Shown in pieces: positions 20,838-35,200 of a stretch of DNA of 64,000 nt. Position 1 is the stretch's first letter; every line of letters starts with the position of its first letter. Made by a program: the position numbers and the translations under genes. Source of the stretch: Galbula dea (Eukaryota > Chordata > Aves > Piciformes > Galbulidae); NCBI GenBank assembly GCA_013399015.1, contig VWZX01007386.1, positions 575,342 to 639,341 of the forward strand. Reading direction: 5' to 3'. Under the pieces are notes generated by a model that saw only the letters and a program-made list of their open reading frames with translations, made no database searches and had not been told where the DNA came from.

Positions 20838-23800
20838 TTTATTAAATGTTTAAAATAACATAAACATCATATTAACAACCTTATGGCTGAGGTTCTCATC
20901 ATTTGTGACTTTACCATTTGATCTGATTTGAGAGCTCAAAAGATTACACCTTAACATTAGAAACTCTGTAATTAAGATTTATAAGAGTAAGTTGTCTCAT
21001 AGCTAACAAGAGAATAGAAAGAGCAGATAGAACTGTAGAAACTTGGGAGAGTGGCAGAGTACACATCTTACTATAAATGGGTCTGTCAAGATTATGTAAG
21101 GAGAAGAAACCTTTTATAAGCAGTTTCAGGTTAATCTGAAGAAACCAACTCAATTCATAGTTGACTTTTAAGCAGTAGAGAAAAGTGGGATCTTTAATTA
21201 TTCCCCAAATACACATTTGTATATGTATTTTTTTTTTTTTTCACTTCTCTTAAGGAAGTCTGTACCACCTTCATACTGGTATTTAGCACCATGGAATGGG
21301 ATATTCACCATTTAGCTTCTGGGGAATGTACAGTATGTTATTTACTCTGTACTAGAATAAAAGGTCCAATTGTAATAAAAGTTCATCCTTGCTTTCTGCA
21401 GTAGAATGTCAATGCTGGAAGAGCAACAGCATGCTGTCAACCATGAAGCTGTAGCTTATTTACAAACTAAAGAATCCCCTCCCCCACCCCCCCTTTTCCC
21501 AGTTGCTTATTCATGATGATGATTGGATTAATAGTACTACAGGTTAGGTTTTCTCTACACTGGAAAGGTAAGTGTGTGTGTGGGGGGGAAGGTTTTAATC
21601 AGTTTGTCTTAAACTGAATTGGAACAGTGCATACCAAACAAGCACAGCCTGGAATTTCAGTTATGAGCTCCACTGCTTTTACCATCTCTGTATGTTGTAT
21701 GAAAAGACTAGGGCTGGAAGATGTAACTATGACTATACACATTATCATGTTTCCTCAGAAAATGTAAAATAACAAATGTATTGAGGAGGTGGTAATGGGC
21801 CAACAACCTGTCCAATACTAGTATGTCTATGACCCCCATCTTTGCCAAGAAAGAATTGTTATGTTCTTAATAAAGCTATTGGGATAGGGAGTGGAGGGGT
21901 GACAAATTCTATGTGGGTTTTTTTTTAATAGACCTGCTGGAGATGAACAGCTTTGGTTGTCAGTCAAAAGACTGCTTAAGCTTGGATTAATTTGAGGGAT
22001 TTGTTTGCTTTTGGGTTGGTTTTTTTCTCTATTATCACCATTTAATTTTTAAAAGATGATACTTGTTAATTGTAAGCTTATGCCTGTTGCTCTTTTGACA
22101 GTGAACTCTATTGAGTGTTCCACTGCTTTTCACACAGCAGTTCACAGCTACAGCCTACAGCCTAGCACATATGCATTGTATTAACAAAACAAGAGTACAC
22201 TAGGTCCAGCAGTAGTCCATGGTACTTCTATAGCAGCACTGCAGACCTGGGACACTGTGAGGGGACAGATACACTGCAAGTTCATAGGGTACAAGCAAAT
22301 AGTCTCATTATACTGTCTGTGGCAGATATCTTCTTCTGTGACTGTGCAGGATGACTGTCAATGCTGTCCTCTATGCTGCCTATGGGAGCTGGGGGGAGGA
22401 GGGAGGAGCCTTTTAGTTCATGTGCTTTATTACACAAACTCAAACTGTTCATAAAATGTTGATGGAGCTCTTCCCCCACTTGAGAGGCAAAGTCCTCTGA
22501 GTCTGGTAACTCACACCCCTCTGATCCCTTGCATCACCCTTTGCTCATTGAGCTGGATGTGCTGTGCCTAGGAATGCTGCTGCTGTCTGTGAGCAGAGGC
22601 TGCAGAAATGCTACTCCTTTCTCCATAGCACTGACCATGCTACCTCTGCAGGAAGAAAACCCAAACAACAAACTTCAGCCTTGCTTCAGCCTTACAGGTA
22701 TTAAAAGCTTGAGCCTTGAGCCATGCATCATATCCACTCCTGAGCTGTTAGACCTTAACGTGCATGGTGACCACAGGACCTCCAATTTATTAGTAACTGT
22801 ATTAGGCTTTTCTTTTGGCAAAAGCTTGTGAGAATAGGGAAGAAAAGAAGTGGCTCTCACTCAGTGTTTTCTTTTAGATATTCTCCCCATGGCTTGTTTC
22901 TTCAGAGCATGGACAAATACCCTGAGGAGCACAGAGTAAAACATCAAAGGTAAGTCAGTGCTTGAGGTGAGAACAAGTTCCTATGGCAGGTTCAGCTCTC
23001 TGTGGTGACAGTCATGACTGATACCCAAAGGCCATTGCCACATGTCAGTCTCTGCACTGAGGTTTCTCTGAAATACTTCTGTGGTTCAGACAACCACCTG
23101 AAAACATTTCAAGCCACAAGAAGATGGATTTAAAGATTAAAATTTCACTGTGTATTATGTCTGTGTTAAGAAAAGCTTCCAGCTTGATCCTACCCCAGGC
23201 TAGGCCAGAGCTCTGGAGCTAGCTGCTGGCAATGCTGCATGGGCTGTAAGGGGTCTCCAGAAGAGCATACACCATCTCCACCAGCTATGTTTCTGCAACA
23301 GCCCAAGCAGCTCCTGCTGGGTTTTTTTCAGGGCTGAATAGTAGTGTTGCTGTGGCTGTTCTCTTCAGCATTTTGCTGAAGCTGTTTAAAATGTAATAGC
23401 CACCACTCTTCTGAGGGAAACCTGAAGCATCTTTTTTGCATGTGCAAAAAGAGCTGCATATGCTCAGCTGAGCAGAGAGACATCTCAGACTTGTTGGGAC
23501 AGTGCAGCCTATGCAAGTAACTGTAAATGCTTACATATATGGGGAATGCATGGCATGAGTAGCATTGGGGAAGGAAAGGCAGGACACTTTCCCCAGAGTA
23601 GAGCTGACTGATGTAGAGCAGACATCATAGGTGTAGCACATCTGCAGTATTTGACTCTTCTTTGAGACTCAAGTTTTCCTCTGTTATGTGCACTGCATAA
23701 GACTTATAAACCCTTGAGCTGTTCCTTCTCTTTGTACATAAGGCAGGCACTTAAAAAGACTTTTAGGACATGAGTTAAAAATCTTTTCCTCTTTTTTTTA

Positions 23801-26055
23801 ATGGAAGTTTTGTTTCAAAATAACCTGCAGTTTTGTTTTGGTTTTCAGCCTCTCATTTGGGAAGAAGACTGGAAGCTGCCTGATGATTTGATCATGGACT
23901 TGAGGCAATGCAGTCTTTCTGGAGGAATGCCTACAGCAACCTGCCTTGCCACACTGCATAGCCAAGTACAATGCAGCTAACCTCTGCCATAGACACTGCT
24001 ACAGAAGCACTCTACGTGAAATTCCATCTCCAGTGCCTGAAGCCATAGCTCCTGCCTTCCCAGGCAGTGATGCTTTGCTAACATTCGAGGCAGAGTGTGC
24101 ACTGCCAGCTTTCTGAACTTGGAAAACACATAGCTAATGACCAGCAGGGTTTCATTTTGAAAGTATGTATTCAAGGCAAGAGCTTAAACAAATTTGCATC
24201 TTTATAAACTGGGTGCTTGACCTAATTAAGCATAGCTCAGAAGTAATGTGTGACAAACACAGGGGCCTTTGCTAGGGAATGCTAGAGCTCTGCCATGTTT
24301 CTGGTCAGGTTCTGCTGCAGGCATCCTTTGGCAGTTGCTTGAAACTAGACCTCTGAGGCAGGAAGGGGGAGATTAATTCCTTGCACCTTTAGACTTTTGA
24401 ACTAGCTTGGAGGTCTAAAATGTAAATGTACTGTCATCACAACTTGCTCTTACCTTGACTGCCAAAAACAAGAATAATTTTTGAAGAATGCCAGCTTTGT
24501 AAATAAACACTCTGCTATTCTCAGCCCTCAAAAGAGCAACTGTGTCATTTTTTTTTTGTGATGTAGCATTACTTTGTCAGACAGCTAGCATGACACAAGA
24601 CTAGAGAAATTGGATGTTGCATTATTTCAGAAACCAGTTGCTTTAAAGTCTGACAAAGTGCTTATTCGTTGTTATCTGAATAAAAGAGTATTCCAGTATT
24701 AGATTTGACTTGGAAAATCTGACAGCACACTAAATTTCTTGCTGTTGCACTAAGGCCATTATTGCACCAGCTACTTTGAAGAAGGCTCTCTCTCTCTCCT
24801 CCCACAGCAATTCAGCCTTTACTGGGGGAAACAATTATCTCCTATAGTTCCATGTGCCTTAGGAAGATCCTTTTCTAAGCAAGGTAAGAAAATGCATTGC
24901 CTTCACAGTGCATGACTCTTTCAGCACAGAAGTCAATGAAACCTTTCCTGTTCTCAACAAAAAACAAGTTTCAGATTTTTTTAATTGCTACAGACATGAG
25001 TGGCAGCAGAACTGGCCTGATGGGATTTCCTCCATAAATGCATTTACACTTTCTTCGCCAGAGTGATCAACTGCAAAGGGATGTAGCTGTAATGAAAGCA
25101 TGAAGGACAGTATCTGGCTTTTTTTCAAGCTACAGGGAGAAATGTTTCTGCAGGCAAGTCAAAGGGGGGAAAAGACATATTCCTCAAAAATAATTAGATT
25201 CTGAATTCTTCTTCAACCTTTTATGAAGTTTTCATTCTCAGAAGAAATATAGCATTTGTCAAGCCAAAAGAATGCTCCAAGCAAATATGACAAATGCAAG
25301 AATGGGGCTGTATAATGGACTGCAACCTTAATCACACAGAAAAAAATAAAAACAACCTCTCTGTAAGAAAGCAACTTGTGAGCAGAGTTAACACAGGTAC
25401 ATGAATTTGATGTGTCCCCTCAGTTATGGCTTGAAAATATCAGTCCTCAGTAGCACTACAAGACAAACTCTGAAAACTGTTCAGAGTGTTCACTGGCCTA
25501 GTGTAATCATCTTTTTCCCCCCTCTTAAGTTTTGAAACACTGAAAGTGTGAAATCATGTTTTTCAATAAGGTACAACATCAGTGAATGAGAATGAAGGAG
25601 TAGCCTCTTTAGGAAGACCTCTTACAGGTTAATTTCCTTGGCTGGGTCTTCTCTGATGGCATCCTTTTCTTCCAAGGTTGCATGCTTTCAATTTACCTCT
25701 TCTGAGGAAGAAGATGAGATTAAGATAGCCTAGGTAGTACATGGGAAGACAATGACTTTGGTTAATCCTTACTCTTGTACATCAGACTCTAGATGAACGG
25801 TTTTCCAGCTTGACCTGTTCCTAAAGCTTCAGTTATGGCTTTAAAAATTGGCCTGGTCCTATGGTAGAAAGACCACCATGTATTAAAGCATTAGTTATAA
25901 TGAAAACTGTGAACACAGAACAGTGCACAATAAATGCAGGCTGCTGTTGGAAGGAGCGAATTTTTTTCTGCTACTTTCAGACCCCAATGCCCATAGTTGC
26001 TGATTCAGAGGAGATGGAGGTCCTTCTGGAAGAGGCTGGTTGCTGATGGACGGCT
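20838..26055 (-). other. probable 3' UTR and downstream flank of the fatty acyl-CoA reductase gene
   Basis: No coding exon is visible. On the minus strand after the FAR stop (26056), poly(A)-type hexamers occur as ATTAAA at 24980-24985 and AATAAA at 22426-22431 and 20838-20843. The 3' UTR could thus be about 1.1, 3.6 or 5.2 kb. The region lacks recognisable CR1 copies, compatible with a UTR, but its extent is unproven. Confidence 0.35.
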
Positions 26056-26218
26056 TCAGTGCCTGAGGGTGCTGGATGCCCTGAAGTAGGAGAGGAACTT
26101 GTAGCAGAGGCTCACCACAAAGTACCAGATGTTTCGAGCCATCTGTGACCTCGCAATGAAAATGCGCCAGATGATGACGAGAAGGGTGGTGTTGAACGCG
26201 TACCGGATGTTCCTCAGC
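26056..26218 (-). CDS. FAR2: FAR exon 11 (terminal)
   Basis: It starts after CTCTCTCCCAG, completes a lysine begun in exon 10, and ends at a stop in 26058-26056. It encodes LRNIRY, a hydrophobic span (LLVIIWRIFIA) and the conserved SQMARNIWYF...FRASSTL C-terminus. The hydrophobic spans probably anchor the enzyme in the membrane. Confidence 0.95.
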
Positions 26219-29200
26219 CTGGGAGAGAGAAACAAACATCTTAGGGAGGAAGACAGAAAACAACAAAAAGCTGAACTAGCTTGTTTCACTTGCTACAGGT
26301 AGTATTGTTAAGAAATCCTGTCACCAGTGGGGCTTAACAAATGCTTAAAAGTTTTTGTGCAATGACTTTGAATTGCTAAAACTTCTAGGAGCTTCACAAC
26401 ATCTAATCCTGACACTTATTTCCTATTGTAATTCTGAACCTTCTGCACTCATGTCTTCCTCTGATGCACTGCAACATCATTACTTGGTCATCTGTTTGGG
26501 AAGGCACAATATCTAGCCCCTCACTGTTAGCATCACCACAAAGTCCTCTTTTTTCTCACAGGATGGAAAAATGAAACCCTGCCAGTCCTCTGCCATTAAG
26601 AAATAAGCTATGCTATGTTTCTCTCTACATCATTCACAAATCATTGTTGCAATATAGCTAGAATAATTTTCCTCAGATGCCATTCAAGGTAGGCAGGAGC
26701 TCTTGGCCCTGTAACTGGCTAGGACTTACTTCCGTAAGTGCTGCTTTGCTGCTGGGATGCCAGCCATGTCCTCATTCAGCAAGTACTTCTTAGCACCTAG
26801 GCAGTAGCTCTCAATGTACTCTGACCAGTGCAGCTGGCGAACATCAAAGTTGTATAACTGGGATTTAAAGACAGAAAGCAAAAGTTAAATGCCAGAGTTC
26901 AAAACAAGCTCATACTCAGATGAAAAACTCTATGCAATGTGTGTCACTGGAATTGCATGTGAATAGATGAATTGGACATTGAGTCCACAGCTGCTTCTGC
27001 ATCAGTATTAATCTCTGCTGGGATGCACTCTGTATCAGCAGCTAGATCAACAAAGTCCCAGGAATGGGTTACTCCAGTGGTTGGCATAAAAAAAAAGATC
27101 TCATTGCAGAGCTAATTACACCAGTTAATTTCAGGTGCTTATACTGGAAAAACTGTTAACAAGCTCTCAGGCAGTTGTCTGTCTATTAGAGCAAAGAAAG
27201 GATTTGTAAGGAGGAAGAGGTTTTGTGGTAGAGAATTAATTTCTTTAAAATGAATGAGTAAGGCATTTCTTATTTACAGGGTCTGAAAAATACCTTCCCC
27301 TTCCAGCCCCATGCCAAAACAGGCCATTGGCTTTGGTCTGAGACCAACAATGAGCAGAGAGGGGTTAGCTAACTATGTGAAGTAACATGGTATTATCTGC
27401 TGTACAGATCCTAGTGTCCCTGTCAGGTATGTATAGAGATCTTTGCTGCCCATAACCTATCTAGCTTGAATACTGCTTACAATGCAGCAGTGGCAACACT
27501 GACTGCAGTGCATCTCACAAAGTTCTCATAGCAGCTTGGTAAGATTAAAATCCTGTCTAGCTTACACTGAAATCCTTGATGCTCCTTTTTTTTCCCCCCT
27601 CATCTTCCTCATAATTAGCTCCTATCATACTACTTAAGTTCCCTTTACTTCCACTATAGTCACATCAGTGCCACTGATAAAACAAGGAGGAAATAAATTA
27701 TTTCAGGTTACAGTCAATTCCAGTCACCTCAATGCCATTCAAAACTCAACAATACACCAGAAACAACTGCTGCAGATGAACAGAACTGGAGATGAGAAAT
27801 CCTTATTCAGGAGATACATACCTTTTTGTCCTCTGTATTAAGGTGACTCATTAACATATTCATATTATCTGAAGACCAATCCCAGGACTGGGTAGAGAAA
27901 TACTGCAGGAGCATCATAGACTTGTGCAGTCGATTGATAATCTTCATCATTCTGAAACAAAGGAGTGTCAGAGGAAGACTGGCAGTCTGACCTAATGCAA
28001 AAGCTGTCAGCTTTCTCTGTAGGTGTTTTCAGCACTCCAGATACTAGGCACTGCAATTTCTGATGAGCACAGGCCTGGTGCTCACCAGGTTGAGTGCTTG
28101 CTCAGCAAGTCTAACTGCTCCAGCTGAGGTCTTGAGCCTACAGCTATCCAGTTTTTATTCCTGGCTTGAACATGGATGCAAACGTGCATTTCCTAGGGCA
28201 GGACTGACACCTAACTTACTTGTGTGCTCCTGGTGGATGACCTTGAAAATCACCCAAGTCCACAGGCTTTTTATTTTGGCAAGGAGGAGAGTAGAGGGGT
28301 GGGGAACTGTCTGAACCTCATACTGGAGCATGAGGGTCCTGGTAAAGACGGAAGCTGCTTCCAAAGTATGGCTTCTTAACAGGGACTTTGAAATGTGGGT
28401 TGAGGTCTCTCATGTGTCTTGGCTGCTTTTTATTATTCATTTTTATATAGAAGGGGATGACAGTAATGCTGTCCTACCTTGCAGGATTATTTTGTCGTTG
28501 TCCCAGTGGTCATGAGTACAAAAGGCCTCTGGGAGGCAGTTGTTTAAAGTATGCTGTACAGTGCTCGGACAATTTGGAGAGAACACCACGTTCTCTCAGA
28601 CTGGATAAGGGCAAGAGCAAGCATTGAAAGCTGATTTCTTTGGAAAACAGAGCTGTTTTCATGAGAAATTTGGAGCTGCCCAGAGGGTTGCACAGTTGCC
28701 CTGACAAATAAAAGGCAGCAGTCTGGGGAAGAATGGTGCCAGCCCAGGCTCTCTGTGCAGATGTGACTGCCACGATGATAAGCACTAAGCACAGCAGAAC
28801 AAGACACAATGAGTACAGCAATTCAGAGGAGAACTGCACAGCTTACCCAAAGTGAACCAAAAGAGCACTAAAACCTTACAGAGGCATTCCTTCTCAGAAT
28901 TAGAGTGGCTTTCATTTTAGAAGCAAAGCACACCATCAGAAAAAGGGAACCTTCCTTCTGAATCATTTTGTGCACATTGATTGAGTGCAGTTTATCTGAA
29001 CTACTTTAAAACCACTTCAGATCAATCTTCCTAATTCTGTCTGTGTAGGCAAGTACTATGGGGCAAAGCTATGTGACTATTTTAGTATCTTTCAGGAACT
29101 TGGGAAATAAAGTACATGGCTAGATTGCAAAGACCTGAAGTTGCCCTTCAAACTGGCTCCCCAAAAGCTGTCCATATTTTTAAAGGTGCTTAGGGCTACC

Positions 29201-32200
29201 TTTAAAAATATGTGGAATCTTTCAGTAACAAGTGGTAAGAATCAACTGTGCATCTCTGCTTGTATTTTAAAAACAGGCTACCCACATGGCCTCCTACCAG
29301 TGTGGGCATAATAAGCTCTGACTGTAGATCTACCCATAGCAATATATTTGAGTGGCTGAAAGTAAGGGTCAGAAAGGAGAATGAAGCATTCAAGGACATG
29401 CATATGAAAACTGTGTTTTATTTAACTGTCAAAGCTCCAACATTGTGACTGCATTCAAAATACTGACTAATTTGGATGAAGGAATGGTCTACTGGAAAAC
29501 ACTGACTGAGCCTCTGAGAGGCTATTGCAAAGGTTTCTTATAGAAAACCTCATTCTCCACTGTGGAGGAACTGAGAGGAATAAAGCAAGCATTAGCTGTC
29601 ACTGATAGCCTAATTAGTTTGACTTCAGATATACATCTTGTCTGCTAGAAAACTGTTTACAGCAATGATTTCTTTATGTGCTCCCATACTGAGCCTTGCA
29701 TAAGCAGGTTCTCAGGTGCAACAGATTGCCCCAGGAGACTCCTAATGATATAAACCACATTATTTTCTAAGTCCTGGATGGATGTGCAGCAATAACAGTA
29801 AGCCATTTAGGGCAGGTTTCCTAGACATCTGGTGATTTATGTGAAATGAGTTAACACTTAAAGGAAGCTTCTAAGGAGAGGTGGTATATTCAAGTCTAAA
29901 ACTGAAGGAGATGACTCCTGTACCTACCCTGTGACAGATGGGGGTATTGCATGTGATAACTACAGTAGGAACTACAACCAAATTCCCCCCAAGCTACCTT
30001 GCAGTTCAAATTAGTGAAGGTTATAGGCTGTCCCTGAATAAACAGTAGACTTGCAAAACCATAACCAGCTGCCAGTAACTTACTCCATGTGATAGCTCAT
30101 CACCTTACAACGAGTATGGATACAGCAGAGAACTGATGCCCACGTCTTGGTCTTGGCAGAGAACTTTCTCCTTTCTGCTTGCAGAAAATACATCAGCTGT
30201 GGATTTCCCTGCAAACAGCCGAAGCCAGCTTTCTAACTAGCAGAGGAGCACAGAGCAGCTGACATCAACACAGTGCTGGCATATAGTTCTCATGGTGCAC
30301 AATAAATCATCCTCAGTGGTTGCAGGGAATAATGGAGGACATTGGGTGAGTTATGGTACTTACACCAGGGTTCCTTCCACACTGGACATGCATGTTGTGT
30401 GTTTCTCCTAGCCATGATACTCCCAAGGCTCAAATAATGGTAATGTAATTGCAAACTGTCCTTGTAAGCTCGTGACAGATAAAGGCAATCACCTCAGAAA
30501 GCTGCAATGGTGAAAATCTTGCTATACAAGGGACAGTGTAACTACTGGTCCTCTTCTTATGTTTTGGGAACCTCTGAGGTGTGTAAAGCTGAGTTTAAAA
30601 GATGTGCTCTCCTCCAGGTACTGGAAAGGGTGGGAACCCTAGGCTACACTTAGCTACAGCCGTGTGGTTCCTTTTCTTTTTGAGCAGCCTCCCTCAAGAC
30701 AAGGAGATGGGAAGAAGACCAGCAACTGCAGGCTGAGGCAGCCAGTTCTCAGAACTTTAACTAGATAGCTGCTCTCCATTACAGTGACAAGCATGCAGGA
30801 GGCTGAAGGCATGCAGTGTCTTACCTGGGCTTTCTGCCTGTGAGCCTCATGTACAGGTCGTAGAGTATGGCCGGTGCCTTGTGACTGACGGTCACCCAGT
30901 ACTGGTTTATCAAGTAGTTGGAGGTCAGGTGGGCGTTGGGTGTTCGGAAGGCCTGCTCCAGAGGGTTCCTTTTGAACGTGGACATGACATACTGCTCTGT
31001 AAGGGAAGAGACATTTACCTTCCAATCAGGCACTTAAAATTTCAAGTTGGGTTCACAACCACATCAAGATGCTGCCGGAAAGCCCAAGTTGCATTGCTTA
31101 ATCTTGGTTGACCGACAGTTCTGCAGACTATGGAACCAGGGGTTGGGCAAGATCATTGCATGATCCCTTCTGGCAGTAAAATTGAGGACTCCATCATCAT
31201 TTGAAACACTATCTGGCTCTAGACTTAACAGCAATGAAAAAAACTTCTGATTAAAACACCAAAACCTGATGGAGGAAAAGCAAGCTTCAAACCAAGGAAC
31301 TGCTGCTCCTCCTTCACTTGCAGTAGATGTAAAAGAAATTGATAGGGGTTAACATGTCTTCAGATCACTGAAAGCAAGCTTTGACCTGCTAGCATAAAAC
31401 AAAAATGACATTTCTAATATCTAGTAAAAGTTTCAAAAGGGCTGATGCCAATATTAGTCTGAGTCAGGGACTCACATAGGGTGCTGCTTCTAGAAAGACT
31501 TCATCATATCCCTTCAAACTACATCTAATACAAAACCAAACACCTCAGCCCATTTCAGAGGAGCTCTGGATGCATCAAACCAGCAACTTGTCTCTCATTC
31601 TCAACTTGAAAACTAATGATTGCATGGTAATCTTTAATTTCCATTCTGTGTTAAGGCACAAAATACGTTGGGTCTGATTCTGAGCTCTTGCAGTGGCACA
31701 GTGCCACAGAAATGGCATCTAGATGTGCAAATCTGGGGCATTTACATATTGCAAAGGCTTAACAGAACTCCAGTACAAGACTGAATAGAAGACTATCATC
31801 TCAGGGACTGATAAACAGATGGTGCTCCTACTCCCAAGCACCAATGAGCTCAACCAAGAAGAATATCTGGGTATTTTTTTTTACTTCTTTGAGAATTTGA
31901 GAGTTATGACATCAATCTGTGCTCATATTACAGTTTACTCTCTAAGCTTATGTTACAAATAGAAAATCAGATGAGAATTTGCAAGTCACAAGAAATATCC
32001 AGATTATCCTCAGATAAGCAGATAATGATAACATTCAACTCTCATGTATCTGTGGCAAGCTCATCACTTCAAGGAGTGATTGCTGGATGCATTCTAAGTA
32101 ACAGCAACTAGAGGAGACTTGTTAGCCACTTAGCTGCTAAGTTTAAACAACAAAGACTTTTAAAATAATACCATTTAGTTTCAGTGCATGTTCACTGTTA

Positions 32201-35200
32201 ATTTTTGTGTCCTGTATGCTCCAAGTTTAATGGCTGAAGACCAGTTCTCCTGAAACTCATATTGCATCTGAATAGCTAGAACTGACTGCAGTTTCATACA
32301 GCCACACTGCAATGATGGGGTTACCTTGTGGTCACCTTTCAGGCTGCAGCAGGGAAATCTTATCCTTTGCAACATGTTCTCTCCAAATGGCAAGGATTAG
32401 CAAAAACTTCCTATTTAAACTTTCCCAGGTAGTTGTGCCTGGCAGGGAGGGCTTGCTGGAGCAGTTTCACTGAAGATTTGGAAAGGTGTTCCCTGCTGGC
32501 AGGGGAGTGGTGATAAGCAGTTTGGGATGGGCTGTGGGAAGGAAGCTGCTATCCTGGCCCAGTTTGTGTCCCTGTAAACAGTGCATGAGGAGTTTCCTCT
32601 GCCTTAGCAGTGTGGCCATTTACTACAATTATACTTTGACAGTACAAAGAGATCTGCTCCCAGTCTGGAGAGGGCTCTGTACCCTTTCAAATAGCTCACA
32701 GCTGAATCAGAAAAGGAAGATGTCCTGTTACAGCTATGCAGAGCTGTATAGAATATAGAATTAATATAGAATATAGAATTAATATAGAATTAATTATATT
32801 AATATAGAATTAATATAGAATTAAGGGGCTGGTTCTCTATTCCTTTTTTCCACTACTTTAATACCTCAGTGCAGCAAAGCACAGACTCTGCTGGGTTGTT
32901 ATGTGATTATAGACACAATGAAAACTGAAAAGATGCTTTCCTGAGCTAAGTGCCCAGCCTCAGGAAAGCCTTTTGCTCACAGGACCCTCATTGACTGCAG
33001 CTGGGCCCCCTACATGCAGTTTGAATGGCAGATGCTGAATGCCACCTAAATATAGGAAGCCACCTTCTCAAAGCCTGGCCAAAGAATGCTACTGATGTCT
33101 GACACATTCTTGGTTTAAATTAGACCTTACCCATTTCTCCCCAGAAGAAAGGGTTGATTCCACCTGTTGTGCAGTTGAATACCAACATGTTTTTTGGTCT
33201 GGAAAAGAGAAAGAAGTATTACTTCAAGGTGTGAAGAAAAGCACCTCAAGTTTTATTAATGGAGCATGAAAGCTAACAGCTTAAGAAAGTGTAACATCAG
33301 CTCATAAAAAATGCAGAAGAGGGCATCCTTCATAAATATGAATGTACAGTATAAAACATGAAGCTTTGTTAAGATTCATTCAGATTCTGGAAAGCTTATG
33401 AAGCTCATAGAGAAAGATGAGGTTTAAGAAAAATCATCCTTGTATCACTTACCAGAAATTGTAAAGCAATAAGGAAAGCATGCACATGGACAAGTTTAAG
33501 TTTGGGGGTTTTTTGTAATAGTTTCTCTTAGTACACAGTAAATAACTGGCCCAACTACCCCAGGGATGTACTATGTATTTTACAATCATTTACTTACTGG
33601 CTCTGATTTGTGCTACTTTTAAACTCCATTTGTTAGGGTGGTGATTATAAATCCATTCATTTCAACAGGATTCTCATTTTAATAGCAAATAAACTGTGGT
33701 TGTTATTTGGGCATGGAACAAAAACATAAATCATACCAGTTGTATGTCTTCCTTGGACATACAGCAAGAACTACTCAAACAGCTTTTTTATCTCAGCCTG
33801 CCTTGCCAAAGGTGCAAGTGATGCCATTAAGACAGTTTTTTTTCTTACTCTACATTAGCAGCTGGAGCAATCTGCCAAAATGCTAAAAGAAGGGAGATCT
33901 GGCCTTGAACAGGGAGGGGATAGCAGTGCTTCTAAGGTGCCTGTGGTTCTCAGAGGCTTCTTCCACTGGAGGAGGCTGCCTGTGAGGAACCTCTCTTTTA
34001 AAAATGCCTGTGGCTGAAGAGATCAAGAGACAAAACCCTTAAACCTGGTAGAGGAAATCTCACACAGTAACACTTGAAATCTACAGTTGGATAATACACA
34101 GGTTTAATGGTGCTTTTAAGAAATAATGCTTTGAAATAATGGCATCTGACTGTATATTATCATCAGTGTTAACCCCCAGCAGGCTTCTAGGGATGGTTAG
34201 TACTAATAGATATGTCAACCTCTGAATCCATGATCTCCTGTAACTTTGAACTACTAAGTCAAATTCTGACAGACTGTTAAAGATAAAAATTCACAGTAGT
34301 GCTTAATATGGGAAGCTCCATAGAGCAACTTGCTAAATCCATAATGTGGCCCTGCACAGAAAACTCATCTGGTGCTAAAAGCCACACACAGAGCCTGATG
34401 GAAAGTGGATTGAAGACTTCCACTTACTCCAGGCCCATTAAACACCAACAAAGAGGATTTCTCCATCTTCCCAGCTTCCAGTGAAGAGTCTCTCCATGCT
34501 GATTTTTCTCCATTCTCCACCCTCTGCTAAGTTGGTGACCTTGGTATAGACTGCAGAGCTTTGTAAAGCTGCTGTACTATGTAGTGAAGATTGCAATTCT
34601 TTGCTAAGTTTTGGAATCTAATTTCACTTGGTAATGTCACCTGCCCTGAAGGAGACTGACTTTCTAATTAGATTATTTGGAAAAAAAAATTAAACCACAC
34701 ATACTGTTCTTCAGGACAGCATCTAAACCTGACACTCTCAGAGAAATTGAATTTACAGAAGGCCAAGGCTCTTGATTTTTGTATACAGATTGCTAACCTT
34801 GGGGTTCTGCCTAGCTAGACAAAGCTTTATATCAAGCCCTGCAATTGCTCCTTTAGCCAAATAATTATCTGTGTAGAAGCCAGATTGAAAGCATATATCT
34901 TTTGCTAATGAAAAGCTTTTAAAAAAGCACTTCTTCCACAACCAGAGGCAGGAAGTGTACCTGTGTGCTGAGACACTGCTCAGCAGCACATCTGTCTCCT
35001 TGGAGCCCTCTTCATCTGGAGGCTCTCAGGAGTGGGGGTGTGTGTAAAGGGAAAATGTATTTACTTTTCCCACACCATGCTTCTTTGTTTATTGCTGTTG
35101 TGGAATAAAACCAGGAGAAAAATAAATCTAAAAAGCTGGTGAGCTGCCTTTTAAGGTCCTTTAGGGATCCCTGTATTTAGGTTACCATATGCAGCTCTTC

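Noticed and set aside
31095..31195. Possible old CR1 tail in FAR intron 7
   Set aside because: Only a weak resemblance (GGGTTGGGCAAGATCATTGC then CCCTTCTGGC); too diverged to call.
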